In this document: piece by piece, positions 1-9,924 of the stretch
How the letters are laid out: each line of letters begins with the position of its first letter
How positions within the stretch are numbered: position 1 is the first letter of the stretch
Source: Symbiodinium natans
Lineage: Eukaryota; Sar; Dinophyceae; Suessiales; Symbiodiniaceae
NCBI GenBank assembly: GCA_905221605.1
Contig: CAJNDS010000280.1
Coordinates: 188,001 to 252,000, forward strand
Length of the DNA: 64,000 bases
Direction of reading: 5' to 3'
Program-made: the position numbers and the translations under genes
The notes under the pieces: model-generated
What the model was told of the DNA's origin: nothing
Database searches by the model: none
What the model saw: only the letters and a program-made list of their open reading frames with translations

Positions 1-375
1 CGTCTGCTCCAACAGCTTCGCGTGCGACCCTCACCCATGCCCGTTCAACGATCTTTGCTCGCCGAGCCAACAGCCCTGTGCGAGGGCAGGCCAAGGCATG
101 ATCGACGAGCTCGCCGCAACCGGGAGATGGGCCGCACCGACTTAATCGTCGGGGGAGCGGGAGGCGCAGTCGGCGGCGCAAGGCGAGCTGCATTGCTTGC
201 GGGGGCAGTGTGGTGGCGGGCTCCGCTGGAATGGCTGTTAACCAGGCGCCCGCGTGTGGCCCAGCTTGAGAACGCAAGCGCCGGCGCTTGGTGGCAGGGC
301 TGGCAGCAACGTGCGTCTCTTTCTGCCGCGCCATCCCCAAGGGTCTTGCTTCGCAAGGGCACGAAAAGTAGGCTA
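1..375 (-). mobile_element. LINE 3' ORF2 fragment, runs off the left edge
   Basis: Non-LTR retrotransposon remnant, read on the minus strand. The frame shows AGAWLTAIPAEPATT, then QLALRRRLRLPLP, one in-frame stop or frameshift near 165-170, then GELVDHALACPRTGLLARR and VERAWVRVAREAVGAD, cut by the window edge. This is the region after the reverse transcriptase that recurs in the copies near 2.1-3.2, 4.2-4.8 and 5.0-6.1 kb. It resembles the Cys/His plus nuclease-like tail of dinoflagellate LINEs. That assignment rests on family knowledge and on the repetition within this window. Non-functional fragment. Confidence 0.75.
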
Positions 376-461
376 GGATCTCAGGAGGCGCAGTGAGATC
401 TCAATGTAGGTTGTTATTCCCGTTAATTTTCTGGTAGGCACACCGCCGCCTGCATACGGAG

Positions 462-1110
462 TTTTTTTTTTTCCGCGCCTTTTTGCGTCCGCAGAAAACG
501 TCCCGAGTCCCAACGACGTGCTACCTAGATTCCTACGGAGCGCTAGCGAAGCGGCAGCCGACTGGGGGCGCTCGCATTCGCCAGGTCGAGCACGTCACTC
601 AACGGGAGCGTGTCTGGCGCTCCAGGCAGCGGCGGCATGGTCCACACGCCAAGCGCGGAACTGGCTACTGCTCGCTGCAGGGCAACCGACAACACACTCC
701 ACCAGCGGCGCGCCCAGCCCTGGGCGGCTGAGGTCCGCAAGGGTGGCGGGGCGCGCTGGCGCCGAGCCGGAGCAGGGTGCGGAGGAACTGTTGGCACTCG
801 TCGCTCCAGCGGCCCCCTAAAACCAGCCGCTGAGGCCTCCCTCGCGTCAGCTCCGGGGAGCGTGCGACCTTGCGCCTGCGCGCCGTAACCAGCGCGACCC
901 CCGCCCGGGCGTCGGGCCCGGTCACGGGCCGACCAGTCCGAGTGAGGGGGGAGACGAGCGTTGCGTCGCAGCACAAGGCCTCGCCATTGGTCGTTGCCCC
1001 GTACACAACGAAGTCGAGGCGGCGACGGTCGTCGGCACGGACCTGCGCCGCTGTAGTGCACGACAGCCACTGCTGCGGCACGACCCGAAGAAGACTCGGA
1101 CCTCAAACAA
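462..1110 (-). mobile_element. 5'-truncated LINE copy with poly(A) tail
   Basis: Minus-strand LINE 3' end. Frames carry CCDATLVSPLTRTGRP, then ARRRKVARSPEL, GGRWSDECQQFLRTLLRL, and a C-terminal PDTLPLSDVLDLANA. Compare DATIVSPV, YPEL, EVGGRF and the AAxFLRxLA pattern in the copy at 2.1-3.2 kb. The DAT...EL...E pattern suggests a restriction-like endonuclease fold, but this is inferred. The element ends at a T11 tract (462-472), a poly(A) tail on the coding strand, preceded by CGCAAAAAGGCGCGG, a tail motif shared with the copies at 2.04 and 5.03 kb. Several frameshifts make it a pseudocopy. It belongs to the same subfamily as the copy at 6.57-7.0 kb. Confidence 0.72.
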
Positions 1111-2035
1111 CCGCGTTCGGTCAGTAGCGAAAAGCAACGAACAGACGTATCGCACTTATGGCGACAAGTGTCAGAGAAGCCTTAGGCTTCGCAACCTTGA
1201 AGCAGCCAGCGCTGCATATGACACACAAAAACTACGAAATGTACATGAGCTGCAATCAAGGACGGAGTATTCAATGGATACAGTGGCATAAATATCAGAC
1301 GTAGGAAATCCTCGTCTGACAGCTGCGCAGCGCAATATCGACAGCACACCTGCGCATATGAAGCCTCCAGGTCTGGCGTTGCATGTCAAAAAGGGAGCAA
1401 TGTCGCAGCCCATGTAAGAGACTCCAGCTTGGATTGCCACACAGACACGATTGCTGCGCGCCATGAGGATCAGCAGAAGCACGGTGTCGTGCATTTCGCC
1501 CATCTGGAAATGGATGGTGGCCGCACCGAGCCAATGTCCACTCACGGACAACATGTGGCGCAAGCCTCCCACCATGTACTTGCGACGCGCATACAAGATG
1601 GGGCTGATACTCAAGGAAGGGCCTTAAGGAAGGTACAGCCGTGAGCTCTGCACGGTACAGCGTCAAAGCATCGCGCTGCAGAAAAGGCCGCACTACTGAC
1701 CGTCTCCACTGCAGTTGCGCCGCCTGCGCCCTTGGCAACACCCCACAGGCATCCGGCAATAAACCACCACAAGACTGCAACTGCAGCTTGACATTGTGAG
1801 CCCATGAGCCGGGCGAGCGCACAGCATAGTTGAACACCCTACTTGCCGAAGTGCGACAACTGACAGAGGGCGCCATCCCAACTCACCCAGGACAGCGGCT
1901 CCAGGAGCACCCTGAGGCCACATAAGTAGACGGCCGCCATTTTTTATCCAGCGTGTGGAGGGAAGCTTCATCCAAAAACTCAGAGCCGTACAAATGAGCG
2001 AAAGAGGCTAGTGCGAAAACCAGTGCACAAACCTT
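1111..2035 (-). other. Unassigned stretch, possible decayed membrane-protein exon(s)
   Basis: No LINE signature found. Minus-strand frames contain hydrophobic stretches (WWFIAGCLWGVAKGAGG near 1.76 kb; MHDTVLLLILMA near 1.47 kb) that could be remnants of a retroposed membrane-protein gene, since dinoflagellates reinsert processed mRNAs. The frames are broken and I do not recognise the family. Confidence 0.2.
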
Positions 2036-2040
2036 GGTTC

Positions 2041-3240
2041 TTTTTTTTTTTTTGTCCACGCACCTTTTTGCGACAGTTACCGCGGTCCCAGTGCATGAAA
2101 GCGGCATCCTACGCGGGCTAGGTTGCCGGCAGCCGGCTGGCGGACGGCGAGGAGCTGTCCCGGACCTCAGCGAGGATCTCGTGTAAGTCGGGCGCAGCTC
2201 CCTCATCGCAGATGTCGCCTCCCGGCGGTAGCTCAAGGAGGGACGCCGCGTATGCGCGCATGGCCGCGACGGCGAGGAGGCCGGACCAGCGCTGCACCCA
2301 CCCTGCGCTTGCGGCGGCCCGGAGTGGGGGTGGGAGACTCGCCGCGCGGTGACGCGCAAGGTGGCGGAGGAAGGCGGCGGCTTCAGCACCAAAGCGCCCT
2401 CCTACCTCGACCCCGACGACGACGAGCCGCGCACGCCGCGCGCTCGCGAGCTCGGGGTACGTTTGGCGCCGCTTTCGGCGAGCGGCGGCCTGTACTGCTG
2501 CGCCTGGGCGGGTGTCGGCGCCCGGCTGCGGCATGCCAGCCCGTGTGACCGGACTGACGATAGTGGCATCAATAGCGAGCTGCGCTCCGTGCCAGAGGGG
2601 TAAGCCGTTCGCGACGACTTCGATGCAACGTGCGTCGCTGACAGGAACATCGATGCTTACCAGTGCTCTTGGTAATACGGTGCGCAGCATGCTTTTGCCA
2701 CTTCCGGGAGGCTTGAAACACCACCCCCAAATAACAGTACTGACTGACGCACGGCACAGGGGCACCCTGAAGGTGGAACCTGAAGCTAGAGGAGCGCGAA
2801 CCCACAACAAGAACTGCAGTCTTGCCTCAGGACCGACTGCCTCGCGAGCGACCTGGATCCACGCCCTCTCCACGACGAATCCGCGTCGAGGCAGCAGGCC
2901 CGTGCGGGGGCAGGCGAGGTGGTGGTCTCCATACGCATCGACCTCGCCCCCACAACCATATCGGCCTTCTGCTCCACAGCGCAGGTCCGTGAGGGGCAGG
3001 GGCAAGCGAAGGCGGCGCCGCATTGCGACGTGCATGGGGTGGACACCGCATCCGAAGGTATCGCGGCCAGCCACATACCGGCATGCGGACCGGATTGAGA
3101 GTGGAGGAGGGTTCGAGCGGCAGGAGCCAAGGCCGGAAGCAACGTGGGTTCTCGAAAGGAAGTGTGAAGTGCGAGAACGGCATGTCGCTGCCAACCAGGG
3201 CTTCCGAGGCCGAGTTCATTTCACCCTCAGCCGCTGGGAC
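2041..3240 (-). mobile_element. LINE copy, longest 3' tail in the window
   Basis: Minus-strand LINE ORF2 tail with most of the signature. In one frame it has SGPHAGMWLAAIPSD; in the next MHVAMRRRLRLPL, a Cys/His-like GDHHLACPRTGLLPRRG, VVERAWIQVAREAVG, DATIVSPVTRAGMPQPG, RQTYPEL, VVVGVEVGGRFG, AAAFLRHLARHRA, RWSGLLAVAAMRAYAASLLELP and DLHEILAEV, ending near 2118. The frame changes about 3.06 kb. A T13 tract at 2041-2053 next to CCACGCACCTTTTTGCG is the poly(A) tail plus conserved 3' UTR. About 170 bp near 2640-2810 does not belong to the canonical order and is listed separately. Confidence 0.78.
2640..2810 (-). mobile_element. LINE RT-thumb fragment embedded in another LINE copy
   Basis: Within the copy at 2.04-3.24 kb, a different minus-strand frame reads FRFHLQGAPVPCVSQ, YCYLGVVFQ, W, then HRITKSTGKH. 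This has the form of the region just after the reverse transcriptase catalytic core of non-LTR elements (YLGV-F...W...R..KS). In the other copies the VAREAVG block leads more directly to DATxVSP, so this segment is out of order. It is either a nested insertion or a template-switch chimera. No clear target duplication was found at its edges. Confidence 0.5.
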
Positions 3241-3261
3241 GTCAGCGCCTCGGGCGCAAGA

Positions 3262-3830
3262 TTTTTTTTTTAAGATTCCCCGTCAGGTCTGTCCGCAGTA
3301 AGCTGGCGCGCCGCCTCCACAGCTGCGTGCAGGCTTGCGGCGCCCTTGACCCTTTGCAACTTTGGCTTGTGTGGCCATCGCAGGCTAAGGCACAAAAGGA
3401 GAACCTTCAGGTACTTCACGCAGCTGAAGTTCGGAGGGGCGTGTTGCGAGCACGCCATGACACGGACTCCTAAGGACCGGTGCCAGCAGTGCGGCAAGAG
3501 CGCCTCGTCGGGGCGAACCTCTACCGCACCAGCAACTACTACTACTGGTGCCGACGATGTGCCCTCGAGCTCGCGCACGAGCCTGTCCGCCGCGTCGGGG
3601 TAACATTGGCGCAACACCGAGGGCGCCGCCGCCCAGTATGCTGCCGGCGCTACCCGCTCAGCTGCCAAGAGGCCAAGAATGGCCAAGACTTCCCAGGCTC
3701 GGCAGCCAAAAGGCAACGCTGCGAGCAACCGCCTAGGTCTGCAGGGGGGAGAAATCTGACCCATATGGAAAGTTGACTCCCAAACCATAGGGCATCCAAA
3801 TGAGTAATGAAAAAAAATATGCAAACTCAT
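3262..3830 (-). pseudogene. Unidentified poly(A)-tailed retrosequence
   Basis: A T10 tract at 3262-3271 looks like the poly(A) tail of a minus-strand insert covering roughly 3272-3780. One minus-strand frame stays open for most of it, with PSVLRQCYPDAADRLVRELEG and a basic end, but no domain is recognised. It could be the 3' end of another LINE family or a retroposed mRNA. The tail sits directly upstream of the 5' edge of the LINE copy at 2.04-3.24 kb, so the two insertions are stacked. Confidence 0.35.
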
Positions 3831-4245
3831 TTATAATAATATGGTTTTTACAAGTGACCGAGGAAAGGGAATATGAGTGCACACCTGTCCAAAAAGCCGG
3901 ATATTGTGTTCACTTCGCGCATTCACTCATTCACTTCGTTCATTTTCCCCATTCCTTTCATATTATATTAGCGCACACGCGAAACAAGTAAGCGAAACGA
4001 GAGAAGAGAATATGAATTAGTTTATATTAGTTTATTAAACGCGTGAGCGCATCTATTTCACTTACAATCATATTATTCTCTCGCGCCTTTCTTGCCTTTT
4101 AAGTAAATTCGCTCTCTCATTCACCGGGGCAGCAACCTTCGTCTCTAGGAAATAATACTATGACATTAAGGTATCACGAGTGAGCGGTTCATTCACGTAA
4201 TCCTTTATATTTTAATGCGTTCACACGCTTATAATATGATTACGT
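3790..4245. other. AT-rich island with an inverted repeat
   Basis: Sharp switch to AT-rich sequence between GC-rich LINE remnants. An 11-bp inverted repeat (TTCACGTAATC near 4192, GATTACGTGAA near 4236) brackets its right end. No coding signal. Similar islands occur near 8.26-8.48, 12.9-13.1, 31.5-31.8 and 32.3-32.5 kb. It could be a small AT-rich insertion or matrix-type DNA. Confidence 0.4.
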
Positions 4246-4790
4246 GAAGCGGACGGCGAAGGTGCCTGGCGTGCTGTGGGGCGGTGGTGGGCGCGGCGGC
4301 GACGACGGCGGGTGGTTGGTGGGGCGGGCGGCGGTCGGTGCTCGTGCTGGGCATCATCCGCTAGGCTCCGTGCGGCCGCAGCTGCCGTCGCACCCGCGGA
4401 GGACTCTAAAAGTGCTGCTTGCGCTGCCACTGTAAGATATCCGTCTGGGGCCATGCAAAGCAGTAGCGCGGCCGATAAGAGCAGCGGAGCATCGGGCATG
4501 GCGGATAGGGTTGCCGCCGATGCGCGATCTTCCGTTGAGGTGCCCCAGCGAGCGTCATGAGCCTCACACTCGGCGACCGCAAGCAAGGTTCCGTGATCGC
4601 CGACGCGGTCCACCTGCCCGCCGCAGCCTGGCGATGGGCCGCAACGTCCCTGCGCACGCGCCGGCGAAAGGCCAACTGCATGGCATCCGACGACAGCGTC
4701 GCGGCAGCCACGCTAGGGATGGCGGTCAGCCATGCTCCTGCGTGTGTTTGGTTAGGGGGCGCCGGAAGAAAATGCATTAGACCAGCTAGC
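4246..4790 (-). mobile_element. LINE copy fragment
   Basis: Minus-strand frames show THAGAWLTAIPSVAAATL, then MQLAFRRRVRRDVAAHRQ, then in the next frame RVGDHGTLLAVAECE. This is the same block order as in the other copies: AWLTAIPS, RRRLR, GDH-AC. The downstream nuclease-like half is missing or unrecognisable, and no poly(A) tail is seen before the AT-rich island. The best explanation is a truncated, frameshifted copy whose 3' half was replaced or lost. Confidence 0.6.
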
Positions 4791-5027
4791 GCGACAACGT
4801 CCTGCCAACTGCCTTAAACAAATTTGACGCCGCGGTGGCAGCTTGGATCAATGCCAGGTCTTGTTCCCAAATGCAAAACCCCAATCTGCAGACTTGACGC
4901 AGGTGCTTCCTCCGACCCCCCAGTGTGGACGCTGCATGGCTGAAAAGTGGAAAAAAATAGACGGCTAGGATCCGTGCCTGCGTGCACTCGCAAAAATTGC
5001 GTGTGGACACCGATCACACAAACGATG

Positions 5028-6135
5028 TTTTTTTCCGCGCACCTTTTTGAAACTGCAAGTCACATCGCGGTGCCAGTGCAAGCGTCCAACCAAGGCCTCG
5101 GCAACAAAGCCAGTTTACGGCATGCGGGGGGCTGCTCAGCAAGAACGTGACTGAGCAGCGGTGAGTCGCCATCCACGTTGGCAGTGCCGGACAGAGGACG
5201 GGAAAGAAGGCTGGCTGCAAAAGACCGCGCGGCTGCGATGGCCAGCAGCTCAGACCAGCGCGACGCGAACGCGACAGTGCATGCAGCCCGCTGTGCAGGG
5301 GGAGCGGCACGGGCCCGGCTGCGAGCAAGGTTCTTCGTTTTCGCCCGTTCGGGTCCACGTGAAACATTACAAGCGTCAGACTGTTCCTACTGCTAGTGGA
5401 CCACGGTCCTATACGGACATTGGGAATGGGGGCGTGCTTGATTGTTGGCACGATTCGGTCTATACATTCGCAAAGCTTTGTAACTTTGTACGTACTGGCT
5501 TGCAGCGGGCGGCGAGTTTGCTGTTTCAGCAATATCAGTCCACGTACTCACCGCTGGAAAACCACAGGCTGCAAAACTGCGGAGTCGATCATCCCCACTT
5601 CGTTAGCGGGCGACGTGGTCGACGATGTAGTTGTAAAGCAAAATTTGCTTGCCAGTTGATTACAGGCTGCGAGCAAGGAGTCGGACAAATTCAGCGGCCT
5701 GAGGGCTCCAGCGCCCACCAACCTCAATGCCCAGCACGACCAGCCAGCAGCGGCGACCGGAAGTAAGTTCCAGGTATGTCCGGGCCTTGGCGACACGCAG
5801 GGCTGTCCCTGCCGTGTGGCCTCCGTCTCGTCGTGGGAGGCCGGCTGTCGTGAGGGGCGACACCAGCGTGGTGTCTACGGCAAAGGGACCATCTCGCTGC
5901 ATGCACCCGCTCCGGCGTCTTGCGAGCCAGAGGTTCCCCGCTGGAGCGTGTTGCAGCTCGCGTTTGGCGTGAGGCTGGGGCGAGCGGCGTTTTGGTGCGG
6001 GACCTCAATGTCGTTTCCTTGACGGCAAGACGACCGCCGTGTGGAGGTCATAGCGAACTCGCCATCGCCTGCGAACTGCGAGCCCCGCCGTGAGGGAAGG
6101 CGGACTGCCGGAGCTGCACGGTGGCATGAGCGCAT
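5028..6135 (-). mobile_element. LINE copy interrupted by a short insertion
   Basis: Minus-strand LINE 3' tail. It reads DTTLVSPLTTAGLPRRDG, ARTYLEL, WLVVLGIEVGGRWS, EFVRLLARS, then is interrupted by 334 bp (5331-5664). It resumes with RWSELLAIAAARSFAASLL and a C-terminal DSPLLSHVLA. Removing the insertion and one copy of its 14-bp duplication makes the frame continuous across the junction, so the coding phase of this copy was intact there when it was hit. The tail is T7 at 5028-5034 followed by CCGCGCACCTTTTTG, matching the 3' ends of the copies at 462 and 2041. Confidence 0.75.
5331..5664. mobile_element. 334-bp insertion with 14-bp target-site duplication
   Basis: The sequence GGCTGCGAGCAAGG occurs at 5317-5330 and again at 5665-5678, exactly flanking this segment. 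It lies inside a LINE reading frame that closes perfectly when the segment and one repeat are removed. No terminal inverted repeats, poly(A) or coding frame were found. A near-palindrome (AAGCAAAATTTGCTT) lies near its right end. A 14-bp duplication suits LINE-machinery retroposition of a short RNA (a SINE or structured ncRNA) better than a cut-and-paste element. The identity is unknown. Confidence 0.7.
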
Positions 6136-6160
6136 TTACTGGGGGTGCTTATTTAACTCG

Positions 6161-6177
6161 AGCCATTTTGGCTCCAG
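6161..6177 (+). other. Possible spliced-leader relic
   Basis: The sequence AGCCATTTTGGCTCCAG matches 16 of 17 positions of the 3' part of the dinoflagellate spliced leader as I recall it, which ends AGCCATTTTGGCTCAAG. Relics of this leader mark retroposed mRNAs in dinoflagellates. Against it: the core GAGCCATTTTGGCTC is nearly self-complementary, the expected upstream bases do not match, and no clear retroposed gene follows on the plus strand. Confidence 0.3.
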
Positions 6178-6568
6178 GCCACTTCCCTTGCTGCCTGTGT
6201 TGAGTTGCGGTCGTCCTTGGGCACCAGTTGCTGCAACTAGGAGACCGCTGGCTGCCCCTGGGCGCTTCGTGCGCAGCTGGGGGACCTAAAACGCGTAGCA
6301 TAATCACCGATGCAGGTTGTCCCTGGGCACTGGCGCGCGCAACTGGGTAATCTGCGGGGCTGCCCTTGGGCGCTGAGCGCAGCTGGGGGCCTCACAGTCG
6401 CAGCCTGGGCCGAGCCATTGTGCACGCATCCGGTTTTTTTTTCTCCTTGGGACTGTCTGGCTGGCATCCATCCCCCTCGGTGCAGACAGTCCGGCTCTGC
6501 TTCCGGCCTGCCTTCCTTTGGGGCCTGTGCCCGTGACACGCCGGCGCCATCGGGCGCGTTAAGATTTG

Positions 6569-7002
6569 TTTTTTTGCGTTGGAAGGCGTCCCGAGTCCCA
6601 ACGACGTCTACGGAGTGCTAGCGAAGCGACAGCCGACTGGGGGCGCTCGCAGGTCGAGCACGTCACTCAGCGGGAGCGTGTCTGGCACTCCAAGCAGCAG
6701 GCAACCAACAACACACTCCACCAGCGGCGCCCAGCCTGGGCGGCAGAGGCGCGCAAGGGTGGTGGGGCGCACTGGGCGCGGAGCCGGAGCAGGGTGCGGA
6801 GGAACTGCTGGCACTCGTCGCTCCATCGGCCCCCTACTTCAGCAGCGAAAACAACCGGCCGCTGAGGCCCTCCTCGCGTCAGCTCTGGGTAGCGTGCGGC
6901 TTTGCGCCTGCGCGCCGCAACGCGCAGGCGCAACAAGCGCGACTCCCGCCCGGGCGTCGTTTGGCGCCGAAGGCTGCGTGGTCTCAGCAGTGGCTGTTGC
7001 AC
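6569..7002 (-). mobile_element. LINE copy, sister of the one at 462-1110
   Basis: Minus-strand frames carry ARRRKAARYPELTRGG, FAAEVGGRWSDECQQFLRTLLRL, ASAAQAGRRWWSVLLVA and PDTLPLSDVLDL. At the DNA level it is close to the copy at 462-1110 (both share TCCCGAGTCCCAACGACG and the poly-T side). It lacks about 45-60 bp in the middle of the C-terminal part. A T7 tract at 6569-6575 is the probable tail. It carries frameshifts. These two copies are the closest related pair of the family here. Confidence 0.68.
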
Positions 7003-7200
7003 ACCACCGCGCCTGGGATCCCAGCCGCGGATGTCACGCTCGTATCACCCTTGCGCGCTGGGCTGCCGCAGCCAGGAAGTTGCGATCGCGACAGCTGGAA
7101 GCGCGGCTATCGAAGTCGCACGGTGCCGCAAACTCGCGCGGTACCACGAGCTTGCTCGGCACGGAACGCAGCGGCTCGTGACCCCCGGGCGAAATTCAGA
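6975..7200 (+). mobile_element. LINE fragment in opposite orientation
   Basis: The plus strand reads QQWLLHTTAPGIPAADVTLV, SPLRAGLPQPG, and in the next frame ARCRKLARYHELA, QRLVTPG. These are the DATxVSP, ARxxKxxxYPEL and RLV blocks of the LINE tail. It therefore lies head-to-head with the minus-strand copy ending at 7002. This could be an inversion, or a twin-priming type event known for non-LTR retrotransposons. Confidence 0.55.
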
Positions 7201-7359
7201 GAATACTGTTTGCCCGCGGAAATAATATAATAATGGTACTAACGGGCCCCGTAAACGAAGTACATTTTATATAGGGGCTCATAAGAATACTAAAAGACCC
7301 TGTTAACTTTGTGATCGAAACCCGGGCCTGAATGGTACGCCCTAAAGGTGGGGTCTTTT

Positions 7360-7615
7360 GGTAGTACTATATTTGGTAAAACGGCTGATCCAAACATCCC
7401 GTTGTCAAACTTCCCGTTTTGGCCGCATTCCGACGTAACCCGATTTTGCACAACTCTTCGTTCAGCATGCGAATCATGCATACAACTTCGTCCCATGACC
7501 GTGCACAATCGTATGTCGGAAAGGCTTTCAGGCCTGACTCTGACTGCGTCGACTTCGCGGCAAGAGTCTGACAAAACATCGCGCTTGTAGGCAAGGTCCG
7601 GATGCGCAGCACGTG
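7360..7615 (-). mobile_element. LINE reverse-transcriptase fragment
   Basis: A minus-strand frame reads SWDEVVCMIRMLNEELCKIG, LRRNAAKTGSLTT. This is the segment after the catalytic aspartates of non-LTR reverse transcriptases, where an E-L-x-x-I/L-GL-x-x-N-x-x-KT motif is usual. The catalytic YADD itself is not visible. Poly(A) and boundaries are not evident. It is probably the 5' remainder of a different LINE copy. Confidence 0.6.
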
Positions 7616-9920
7616 CGATTCATGCGAGACCTCCTATCACTGAACGCAATGCCGATCGCTGGCTTGGTGCGACAGGGTCGGTGCCCTTCTTCCCTTTTAG
7701 GCCGTCCGCCGGCTTGATAGCTGTGTTGTCACATGCGACAAGAACGAATGGGGTTGCTCTACTTGACCTTTGCCGTTGTGTTTGGGGGGGGGGGGGACCT
7801 CGGGCCTGCGCAGTGCGACTCCGAAGCTCCCAACTGTCTGGTTGCGAGTCCCTACTGGTCATTGCCAACCTTTGTGAAAGACAAGGCCATTGGATTAATT
7901 TGCACAATGGCTCCACAGAGGAAGTGCCGAAGCCTCGCTGGCCACAGCACAATGTGGACAGCTCGTCTGTACTGCGCGCAGTCCAAGCTTCGGCTGATTT
8001 CGAGGGGTTGAAGGTGAAGGAGGTTACGTGTACGTCCGGTGGGACGAAGCTGCCGCGGCACCAGTTGCTGCAGCTGCCGTAGACAGGAACGGAAATCGAA
8101 CAGTTTCTGCAGCAACGGAAACCGAACAAAGCTCCAAAGCGTACAGTGATGAAACTGCACGGCGTGCCAATGCGTGCCAGCAAGCCCGCGCGCGGGCATG
8201 CCACTGCATCCGCGCGTGCCCGCGCAGCTGCACCGGTTTGGCAAAAGAGGCATTCTATTCGTCTTCTCTCTTTATTATCTTTACTAGATCGCAGATTCAA
8301 GAATTTCGTATCTCGCATACTCAATAAATGAATATATGTCTTTCATCTAATAATTCTCGGCATTTGTTTTTCTTATATTCTTTTCTTGTGCTCGTTTCAC
8401 GCATAAACGCCGCAATTCATGCGCACAATACGCTTATTTTATCTTATTTTATCGGAGTCTTTGTACCCTCACATAACATGGGGCACGCCCGTACAAAAGA
8501 CTGCATTGTTTGGGCGTGTTATTCCGTTCTAAGAGTTCAGAGGCAAGCAGGGGCGTCGTCGCGAGGCAATTTGCACGTCCTGACACGCAAACCGGAGTGC
8601 GCTAATTGCGGCATTGCATTGAGTGAGAGCGAAAACGCGCGTTGTACATTTGCCGCCACGACCCAGGGAGAAGGTCTCTGGCAAGGGGCCAAGCCGCCGA
8701 ATGCGGCGCTGTCGTCCGGACAAACTTCACGCTCATGCGTTGCTTGGGGGGCGCGCCCGGGCGAAGGAACAATGGATGCTCGTGCGCGGCCTCGGCCTTC
8801 AAAGTGCGCAGGACGCCTTGCCCGTCATCCAAGCCCACTGCCCCGAGGCCGTGCGGGTTTGCAGTGCGGCTTTGGAGCGACCACGGGCGGCTCCTGCGCC
8901 TTGCTTGCACCACGCTGAGAAGGCAGTGCGACTCTTTGGGCGGAAGGCTGGGTTGACTGCCCTCTTTGGTCGGCATTGCTGCTGCCCAACCGATTACCCT
9001 GTTGCCCGGAACGTTACTGTTATGCAGCCTGAACGACGAGGTCCAGGTGCCGGCAGTCGTCGGACGGCGTGGTGCGGCCGCACTAGCAGTCCCGCTCTGG
9101 CAAGGCATGGTCATTTCGCAAACCACACCCAGACTGTCCATGACAGTTTCGTCACTTCCCTGTGAGGCGAGCGATCACTTGCATTGGATAGTATTAATGT
9201 CAATAGACCATATGCTTCATCCGCCGTGTCCTTAGGGCCGCAAACCGCGGGAAGTAGATGGCTGCAAAAAGAAAGGCGCGGCCATGTTGTTTCGCACGTA
9301 GAGCACAAACCCGTAAAGAATATGCGTAGAATGGAGCATCCGTGGCATTTTGCCTTCACCATCTCCTGAAACAAATCCCAAAACCGTGCTGCACGTGGTA
9401 TGGAAGCATGGAGACATGCGAAAAGCACGTGCCGATGTCCTGTCCACGTTGCGCGTCATTCGTGGAAGGCGAATCCAACTTTGCAAACCCCCTTATTCGA
9501 TCATTCGCAAACCCAATCGCAAGCTGTTATTGGGAACGGAGGCATCACAAGATTGGGGCCTATCGGGTGTCCGCACATCAGCTACTCTCTCGCTTCACTG
9601 TTCATCTTGAGGCATCACTTTCCCCCCCCCCCCATCCCGACAGCAAAGCAAACGCCACTTTTGAAGTGCATGGTCAGGTAACTGCTGGAAGTGTACGGCG
9701 CTACTGCGCTGCCGCTCTGCCGTGTCTCCGTTTGTCTGCTTGAAAAGTATGAAAAGGAATCGAAGCAAAAATGCGTCCAGCAGCCAGTGAGCCATCCTGG
9801 CTGAAACCTTTCGACTCATTGGACTCAGACAGGATGCCACACATGATGCGAGCACGATGCCGCATGATCCTGTAGTTGGTCGTAGCTGTAGAATTCCTTT
9901 TGTAGAATCACCCGTAGCGC
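7616..9920. other. No confident gene; possible LINE debris and an AT-rich island
   Basis: The minus strand near 8.18-8.22 kb reads ADAVACPRAGLLARIG, close to the LACPRTGLLARR block, so 8.03-8.26 kb may be another decayed LINE piece. 8.26-8.48 kb is AT-rich with no coding signal. Open frames on both strands between 8.5 and 9.2 kb match nothing I recognise. A G13 run lies near 7784-7796 and a C10 run near 9625. Confidence 0.3.
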
Positions 9921-9924
9921 CCCG

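Noticed and set aside
7616-8324. 234-codon minus-strand ORF as a gene
   Set aside because: Only a short ACPRAGLLAR match to the LINE tail is seen; the rest has no recognisable pattern and other frames are similar.
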